NCBI GenBank assembly: GCA_012295275.1
Contig: CM022673.1
Coordinates: forward strand, 9,448,288-9,512,287
DNA from: Chrysomallon squamiferum
Lineage: Eukaryota; Mollusca; Gastropoda; Neomphalida; Peltospiridae
Length of the DNA stretch: 64,000 bases
Direction: 5' to 3'
Part shown: positions 49,543-64,000 of the stretch, piece by piece
Position numbering within the stretch: position 1 is the stretch's first letter
Layout: every line of letters begins with the position of its first letter
The notes under the pieces: generated by a model
The model's database searches: none
What the model saw: the letters and a program-made list of their open reading frames with translations, nothing else
Told to the model about the DNA's origin: nothing
Program-made: the position numbers and the translations under genes

Positions 49543-50237
49543 TTTATTATTATTATTACTACTATTACTATAATTTTTTCATTTAAATTTTTTTTTTTTA
49601 AGAAATGTTTTAGCCACAGAAGTTTTCTTTTACTTTTTAAAAATTATCTTTTATTGATTAATCAGAGAAGTTTTCTCTTCATTTTTTTTGTATTTTGTGA
49701 AAATAATTTGTGTATTTGTACATATTATTATTATTACTACTTCTACTACCATTACTCCTATTATTACTATTACTACTTCTACTACCATTACTCCTATTAT
49801 TATTATTATCAACTGTAAATATTTTAAAATATTTTAATTGTTGTGATAAGAAGATTTAATTAAACAATGCATTTTTATTATCTTTATTAATAAAATATTT
49901 TACTTTTTTTATTCATTTTGTTAATCGATTTATTTTTATGATCTGGATTAGTCAAATGTTTTTCGGTAAATTCTTAAATAGAGGACATTTGTTTTGTTTC
50001 AAAAGTTATTTTAATTATCTTATTATTTATTTGTTTAATTATAAAATGTCATAAAGTTTTTTCTTTGTTAATTTGATCATTAAAATTTGTTTTTCGCCAA
50101 GAAATAATAATTTTCATTTATTATTATTATTAAAATACATATTTTTTTAATTCCTAATTGTGTAACATTGTCATTTCAATCTAACTTATAAGAAAAATAA
50201 TGTTAACAATTCTCAAATGGAGTACTATAAATTAAAA

Positions 50238-50268
<31 letters not shown>

Positions 50269-52462
50269 TTTATTTATTTATTATTTTAAAATGTTTATTG
50301 TTGCTAATAACTTGTGTTCACTTTAACAATGAAAAATGTTAATAAAATTCTGAAAAATAATTGTTTTGTTATGGTTTACATTTTGAAATATTTGACATTT
50401 TTTTTACTTCATTTTAAATTTTAATAACATTTTTTTTTTTTTTTTATTTAAATACTACTACTACTACTAATATTATTAATACTGATAATTTAAAAGCAAA
50501 AATAAATAAAAACAAAGATACTGGATAATTTCAAATAACAATTTTATTTGCAATATGTCTTTTCACATGAGACAAAAATCATTTCAATGATTCAAATTAT
50601 CACAGAAGTTCAACGCTAAAAATCAAAAAGAAAAATTATCATAAATATTTTTAAGCTGGTGAAAATTACAAGTCACTTGATTGGTTGAAATTAACATTTG
50701 CAGTTGTAACTTTAACTGTGATTTGTTGTAACAGACAAATGGGAGGAGTTTGGTAGTCCAATGACATTTCAGCAGACTCTGAGTGACAGAGATGATGGAA
50801 GCCCTGATTGGACGACCAACAGAAAACTTGCTTTGAAATGTATAAAGTTTTTCAATTTTTAATAAATCAAAAAAATTTAAGAAAAAAGAAATAAATCAAA
50901 AATTAAAAATACTAACTAGAGAACAGAATTTAGATAATTTTTCACATAAAGTAAATATAAATAATAATAAAAGGGGTTAAAAAAAAAATTAACTGCTTTC
51001 AATTGCACATCATTAAAAAATGTATTTATTAAATTATTAATTTATTTTTATTTTTTAAATTTTTATTTTAAAAAAAAAAAAAAAAAAAATTTTACAAGAT
51101 CCACATGTACTGGACATATTTAATTACATTTGTTTATTCATTCATTCAATTTAATTCAATAGTGTTATTCTTTAATAGATTGTAATAATTTTATTAACAT
51201 TTCAGCATGAAGCATTATCATCTCTTTTGTTGATCACAAATATGTAATCTTTAAATCAAAACCTTCTTGTCTATTAGTAATATTAACAATAACACACTGC
51301 CTTATAACATTCTGTTTGAGATCAAAGAGAATAAAAATCTCAGTGGAACTAAAATAATGAAAACAAAACCACAAAACAAATCATGAAAAAGATCCTGCTG
51401 CATATATCTTGGATATTCCTGCAAGATATATCTGGGATATTCTTGCAAGATATGTTTGGGATATGCTTGCAGGATATTTGTTGGAGTTATGTCATATTTT
51501 GTAATGTGTTTTAAGTTATGCTACTCTATATAACCTATCTTGATTATTTTACTTTTGTCTCATTCAACCTTGTCAGGAAATTCTCAGAAATACAACACTT
51601 TATAATGAAAAAATAAAGAAAATGACAATAGATCAATATAATGAAATAATCTTAAATGTAATTTCAGCACAAAAAAAAAAAAAAATAAACGGTAACTCAA
51701 AATCTCCTAATTTCAATTAATGAAAAATGGAAATAATAAAGCATTTAATACCATTAGCACTAACATTACCATCCTAACTCAAATTTTTAAGTCAAATAAT
51801 CTAAGAATTAAATTAGTAAAAAGCAACATTCCAAGTAGCAAATTCCCAGATTTATTAATAATTTTTTTGTTGTTGTTGTTATTGTTGCTTTTTTCCCTGT
51901 AGATCTAGCCCAATTTGACGTGATACTCTATCTATGAATTTTCTAATTATTATTTTTGTTTTAAAAGTAAAAGCTGTTTGCTAATGTAAGAAAGATAATG
52001 TGCCAGGCATTTATTCGACCAATATGGCTATTATCTTAAAAACTATGTGAATGCAATTTCAAAACTAAACAACCCCTAAAAAGCCAAAGACTAATTAGAA
52101 CTGGTCAATCATTTTAAAATGTTTGTTTTCTCCGTAAATAATTTTACAACTGGAGAAAGAGAACAGAAAAGTATATTGCATATTTAACGTTTAAAATTTT
52201 TAATTCTCTTATTTATTAATTTATTCATTAGTTTAGTTATTTACTTTGCATAATGCAGATACCCTGAGGTCATTCTCTAAGGTAATGTGTAATGCAAAAT
52301 TTTGCAACCAGAAAATTTACATTAATAAAAAGTTAGCTTAAATTCAGAAATATTAACAAGTACATAAAGACGTAATTAAAAAAAAATAAAAAAAAAAAAT
52401 AAATAAATAAAATATACCAGTTAACATTCTTTACAAAATTAGTAATTCAAATTTGTTATGAA

Positions 52463-52730
52463 ATATTTCGCTTTGGTTTCTGTTTAAATAAAAGTTGTAA
52501 TTTATTTTATATAATATAATTTTTTCTTTAATTATTATTTTTTTTTAACTGTTATGAAAACAGTTTTTATCAAACTCCAGTATCAGTATTTACAAAAATA
52601 TTTCACTTTGGTTTCTGTTGAAATAACTTCTCAGCTGTGATTCATTTTAAACAATATAATAATAATATATATTTTTTTTAAACTGTTATGAAGACTGGTT
52701 TATCAAACTTCAACAGTTTTATGTGAAGAC
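52463..52730. repeat. Tandem duplication, about 135-bp unit
   Basis: Two direct copies share AAATATTTC-CTTTGGTTTCTGTT, an AATATAAT block, AACTGTTATGAA and TTTATCAAACT. Confidence 0.8.
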
Positions 52731-53565
52731 TCGGAATACTTAAAATTCCAGAAACAGATCTATTTTGGTTTAAACATACAAAATGGGCTATTACTTCCAC
52801 AAAAAGACCATTGTCTTGTGAAAAACATTATCATGAACTGACATTAATTTTGTCATTCATATCAAAGAAAAAATTAAAATAACTGACTACATACTTATCA
52901 CATAATGAAAGAAAATGAATGCACAAAAGAGTAAAACTGATGTTTCTATTCTTGCAGATTTCCACAGTCTCTGTGTTAATTGCTTGGCCAATAATTGAAA
53001 TTTTTGTTTTTATCTGAAATAAGAATCTTGTGTTAACTCAATGAATCGCCCATTTTCTTAAATAACTAACCATTTCTAAGAAATAACAGTCCATACTGTA
53101 CTACTGGCTCAAAATAGATCCATTCTAGTAATTCTTTACACCTAAGATTTATTTTAATATTAAACACAACACAGGCAGCAATGAGAAGCTTTGTTGAATA
53201 ACTATACATTTTTTAAATTATTTATTCACTTACAAGAAAATCAAAGGTCTATGAAATAAAGATATATGACCACAAGCTAGAAACTAATGTTTGTAAAAAA
53301 AAAAAAAAATGTGTTCTTTTTAAATTTGCTTTCAGCTTACATGCTAACATATGCTGTAAAGATTCCTTAAAATATATCTGTGGTGGTACAGACAGCACTA
53401 TCATTAGTGGACTATTAAAATAGTGACCTTACACTCAATCTGTCAGGACTTTTTTAATTGTTTATTTTTCTATGGACAACCTGATGTCACAAAACAAAAC
53501 ACAATGGCTCAGACTTATTATTATTATTATTATATTTTGTTATTTATTATTTTTTTTTTTTTACT

Positions 53566-53960
53566 GCTTACTTTATTATTATCAAAGACTAATGCCTAAA
53601 GATAATAAATAATAATTGAGAATGTAATGATTTTTATTATTTTGACTACAGTTGTCTTTGTATTTGCAGTGTCATGCTTTATTATTGTGAAAGATTCATG
53701 CCCAGCGACAAATGCAATAATAAATGTTAAATATATAACAATGCATTGATGTGACCGTTAAAATTACTCAGTCTTGTCAATTTTAACATCAAACTTTATT
53801 ATTAACAAATACAAATACTGGACTCCAGCTTATTCATAAAAATAATTGAAAATATATAAAATGTAATCAACTATTAATATGACTCAGTCTTGTTATTTTA
53901 TTATTAACAAAGATTAGTGCCTAGTTCCAACATTATTGTTTAATATAAAATTTATTTAGG
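53566..53960. repeat. Diverged direct repeats, about 115-bp unit
   Basis: Four units share TTATTATTAtCAAAGA-TAATGCC-like cores near 53572, 53690, 53790 and 53897; the later ones also share ACTCAGTCTTGT. Confidence 0.65.
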
Positions 53961-54268
53961 CTATACCACCACAGGTGTATTTATAAAGAATCTAACAACA
54001 GAGAAGTCTTAACTAGCATCTAGACCTATCTAAAAACCAGTACATAGTTTAAACCTTGAATATTAACATATTTATATAATGTATTTTTGTCAAACAGAAA
54101 AAGCTAAGCTTTGGAAATTCACAGTGGATTTTAAACACTAATATACAATATCTATATACATATACATACAAGGAAAATGTTGGAATGTTAAATATTTTGT
54201 TTTATTATTATTTATTTATGTATCATGGGGAGAAATCATTTGTAATAAAATGTGCAGCTTGCTAGTCA

Positions 54269-54300
<32 letters not shown>

Positions 54301-55009
54301 GATAATAATGATAATAATAATTTGTTATTAAGGTAGTTTATCAGCAATATATAATAAAATTAAGCTGTTTAAGCAAAATAAAATAATTTTTGAAAATGTA
54401 TTTTATCTTTATTTGATACTGATCCTTGGTATGTAAGGGAGGGTATGTGGTATCTTTACATTATTAACATTTTTGCAGTGATTCTTTCAATGCCTCCCAA
54501 ATATTACTCTATCTGCTTTAATATATATATATATATATTCAATGTTCTGTCCTGAACACAATATTTTTGTGTAATTAACATACAGAATGGGTTATCTCCC
54601 TTGGATAGCAGTACATTTTACCTAAGGAAAAAGATTGAAATGCCAAATAATATAAAAATAAATTTAATTTCATAATAAATTTAAATCCAGTCTTCCCAAA
54701 TGTAATAATAAATAAATAAACAAACAAATAAATAAATGTATAGAAATAAGAGAAAAAAAACACAACCCCACTGAAAACCCACACAAAAATGTCAGATGTC
54801 TAAAAAGGTTAATGCAGTTCTGAAAACGTATACCTTTGTACTGTTTTGTTTTAAAAGTTTAGAAAAAAGAAATGAAAACAAAAAATAAAATAAATTAAAA
54901 TAAATATTTAATTTATTTTGAAAACAAAAGTAACATTAAAGAAAGAAAAAAAAGAAACAGCAAAATTTAAACAGTAATAATAATAATCATAATAATAATA
55001 ATCATAATG

Positions 55010-55011
55010 AC

Positions 55012-55061
<50 letters not shown>

Positions 55062-55076
55062 TAACAATAATAATGA
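55010..55076. repeat. (AAT)n microsatellite
   Basis: A trinucleotide array with a few AACAAT interruptions. Confidence 0.92.
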
Positions 55077-56163
55077 AAATAAAACATTCAAAGAAAAAAA
55101 TATATTTACAAAACCACCAATATTTAATACAAGAAGTAATCAATAGTGTTAATGCATAATATTCAGATGTTACATATCTTGTGTATCAAACAGAGAAAAA
55201 AAGATGAAAGACACTTAACACATGGATGGTGTTGTAATAAATAAGATGAAAACTCTGTGATATTAAATAAACAAAACAACAACACACTGAACATAAACTT
55301 GTATCAAAGTCAATACAGACATGTCAAATACGATGGAATACATTTCTTAAAACAAAGAAAAGTATTTTACAAGTTTCATTAAAACTAAGTGCAAAGTGTG
55401 AAGAAAAAAAAAAATTTTTCTTGAATACTGTGAAAAAAAAATTAATCAAAAAAAAATGTTTCTTCTCTTTGGATGACCACTTGACCAGTTTACAGCAAAT
55501 TATTTAATCTACTTTGTTAGTAAAATATATATACCAATGGGATAAATACTGACAAACAACTTTGAATTTAATTTGAAAAATATTTTGTAAGTATGTATGT
55601 ACATGGAGATTATATATATTTTTATATTTAAGTTTTTAGTTTTTTGAAAGAAATGGCAGTTGTTATGGAAATAACAAATCTGTCCATAACTGACAATTAG
55701 TCTGGCTTAGCTTTAGGCTTTTCTATTTATTTATTTATTTATTTATTTTTTAAATTTAATGATTCAGTAGCCTAACAGCAACATGGAAATGAGAGTGGTG
55801 CCAAAAATAACTGAAATCGTGTGTGTGTGTGTTTCATAAATGTGCATTGTAAGAAAGGATTTGTGACAAAAGTGGATGTGCTTTCATTTTATTGATTCTA
55901 TTTATGCAATTTTCATCTTAAATTGATTTTAGTGTGTACGATAAAAGAACTATTATAAATTTGCCACATAAATCATTTACAAATGCATCATCACAAGATT
56001 AGAAAATTTCAAAAAATCTAAGATGTGTAATACATGCAGAGAAGTCGCGTGGTTTTTTTCACATTCCAAACCATTCTCCAGCATTTCTTATAACTAATAT
56101 ATTTTTTAAGTTTTTTTTTTCAACAACTGAATTATTAGTTTTTAAATATCAAAATTACCAAAC

Positions 56164-56200
<37 letters not shown>

Positions 56201-57416
56201 CTTTTAGAGCATTCCCAAATGAAAAATCACCAAACAAAAACAACAAAAATAGTAAAATTGTGGAAAATACCGTCCGACGAACTTTACTGCATGTAGGAGG
56301 TAGATCTGTAGAGAAATTTAAATTAAAAATAACTTAATAGTAATATCTTTCTGTATTTTTGTTTTTTAAATCTCTGCTTATGGTTCATACTAATCTTTTA
56401 TTACTACACTGATCACATATTGGATGATGATTTTATTTATCTTTGGCAAGTCAAATCATGTTTTTTTTTTTTTTTCATCTGTTACTGCTTTGATCCTAAA
56501 TATAACAAAAGAATGATTTACAATTAATGTGTGTGTGCCTATGTGCTTTGTGTATTTGTGTGTGTGTGTGTGTGTGTCACTGTGTCTATGACGATGTTAT
56601 TAAAATTTATTTATTTATAAACATTTTCAGCAAACATTTTTGAACAGAAATAATTATTTAAAATGAATTAAAACTAGTCACACTGACCCCAGACACACCA
56701 GTTACTGACTTTGTTACAAGTTATGCCTGTGGCTGGCACTATTAGTTTCATACTTACATAAAATCCACGGTATATATATTCAAATTAATTACCAACAAAA
56801 TTAACAATGAAAACAAAATTTATCCATGGGAGTTTGACAACAAAAAAGTATCGTCTTTGAAAACGTTTCCGAGTTTCTTTTTTTTTTTAATTTTTTTTTT
56901 TTCCTCCCCATCAACACTATCATGGAATATTCCTGGTTTTCAAGTCATGAATAAAACAAGACTTTGTTACAGTCTGTCTCATGAATAAAATTAAATTCCT
57001 GAATATTTCCAACTTTATACAAGTCCTCAAAAGGCATAGCATCCTGAATACTGCACAGCTTTTCACCTGACAATATACAAGTCATTGATGTTTTCTCTTT
57101 TAAATGATTCTGAATACTGCCTAGATCTCCAGCTCATAATGTACTTTATATATATATATATATATATTTTGTATATTAGATGGTAAACAATCCTGAATAT
57201 TGGCAAGCTCTTCAGCTGGCAATATGCAAGTCTTAAGCAGTAAGTACTACTGATGATAAATAGTTCTTCAGTAAAAGAAAGAAAAAAAAAAAAAAAGCTC
57301 TTAATAATAACGGATTTAAGAATGTTAATAAGTGTCAGTGGCAATATTCAATTTATTACGTTAATACAAAGTCTGGATAGTTATCTAAGTTTGTGCATGT
57401 CTGTAAATTTCTTGGT

Positions 57417-57454
<38 letters not shown>

Positions 57455-57472
57455 TGAAGTCTTTGACATTGC

Positions 57473-63999
<6,527 letters not shown>

Positions 64000-64000
64000 T

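Larger units (their letters stand above)
43902..57472. other. Convergent TMEM86-STK38 3' space (13.6 kb)
   Basis: No gene is supported. It should contain both 3' UTRs, whose ends cannot be fixed from sequence because AATAAA and TTTATT are everywhere. It holds (TA)n arrays, a second interspersed repeat copy (44825-45050), poly-A/T runs, a ~135-bp duplication (52463-52730), diverged ~115-bp units (53566-53960) and (AAT)n arrays (46940-46975, 55010-55075). Confidence 0.7.

Overview
This is a very AT-rich, intron-heavy animal nuclear window. It is packed with long simple repeats: (GA)n, (CA)n, (AAT)n, (ATAC)n and long poly-A/T runs. The GT-AG intron structure, the three recognisable metazoan genes and scattered GGGAGATAA / TTATCTCCC words, which are common in molluscan genomes, point to a lophotrochozoan. 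A mollusc is likely and a cephalopod possible, but the species cannot be read from the sequence. Three protein-coding genes are supported, all reconstructed exon by exon from splice sites and phase. (1) Positions 33376 down to 11226, minus strand: an ANKS1/Odin-type adaptor (ankyrin repeats, then a phosphotyrosine- and proline-motif linker). Thirteen exons are present; the SAM and PTB exons must lie beyond position 1. (2) Positions 33711-43901, plus strand: a TMEM86/YhhN lysoplasmalogenase with two coding exons, the second very GC-rich and bearing an apparent one-base deletion. (3) Positions 63858 down to 57473, minus strand: the C-terminal half of an NDR-family kinase (STK38/STK38L/Tricornered) from the DFG segment to the hydrophobic motif. 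Its N-lobe exons lie beyond position 64000. Layout: 1-11225 is an ANKS1 intron that stays open at the left edge. 11226-33376 holds the ANKS1 exons and introns. 33377-33710 is a short head-to-head, probably bidirectional promoter with CCAAT boxes facing both ways. 33732-43194 is the TMEM86 intron, carrying an internally deleted mariner element with a transposase C-terminal relic. 43902-57472 is the convergent 3' space between TMEM86 and the kinase. 57473-63858 is the kinase and 63859-64000 the start of its next intron. ANKS1 adapts receptor tyrosine kinases, STK38 is a Hippo-pathway kinase and TMEM86 is a lipid enzyme, so no shared operon-like function is implied. ANKS1A and STK38 are, however, also neighbours in human 6p21.3, which suggests old linkage. 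Two coding exons, in different genes, each show one apparent single-base indel in a homopolymer, most simply explained by assembly error. The non-coding space is dominated by microsatellites, minisatellites (25, 34, 43 and 52 bp units) and diverged local duplications. I found no RNA genes, CRISPR arrays, complete transposases or convincing novel multi-gene system.
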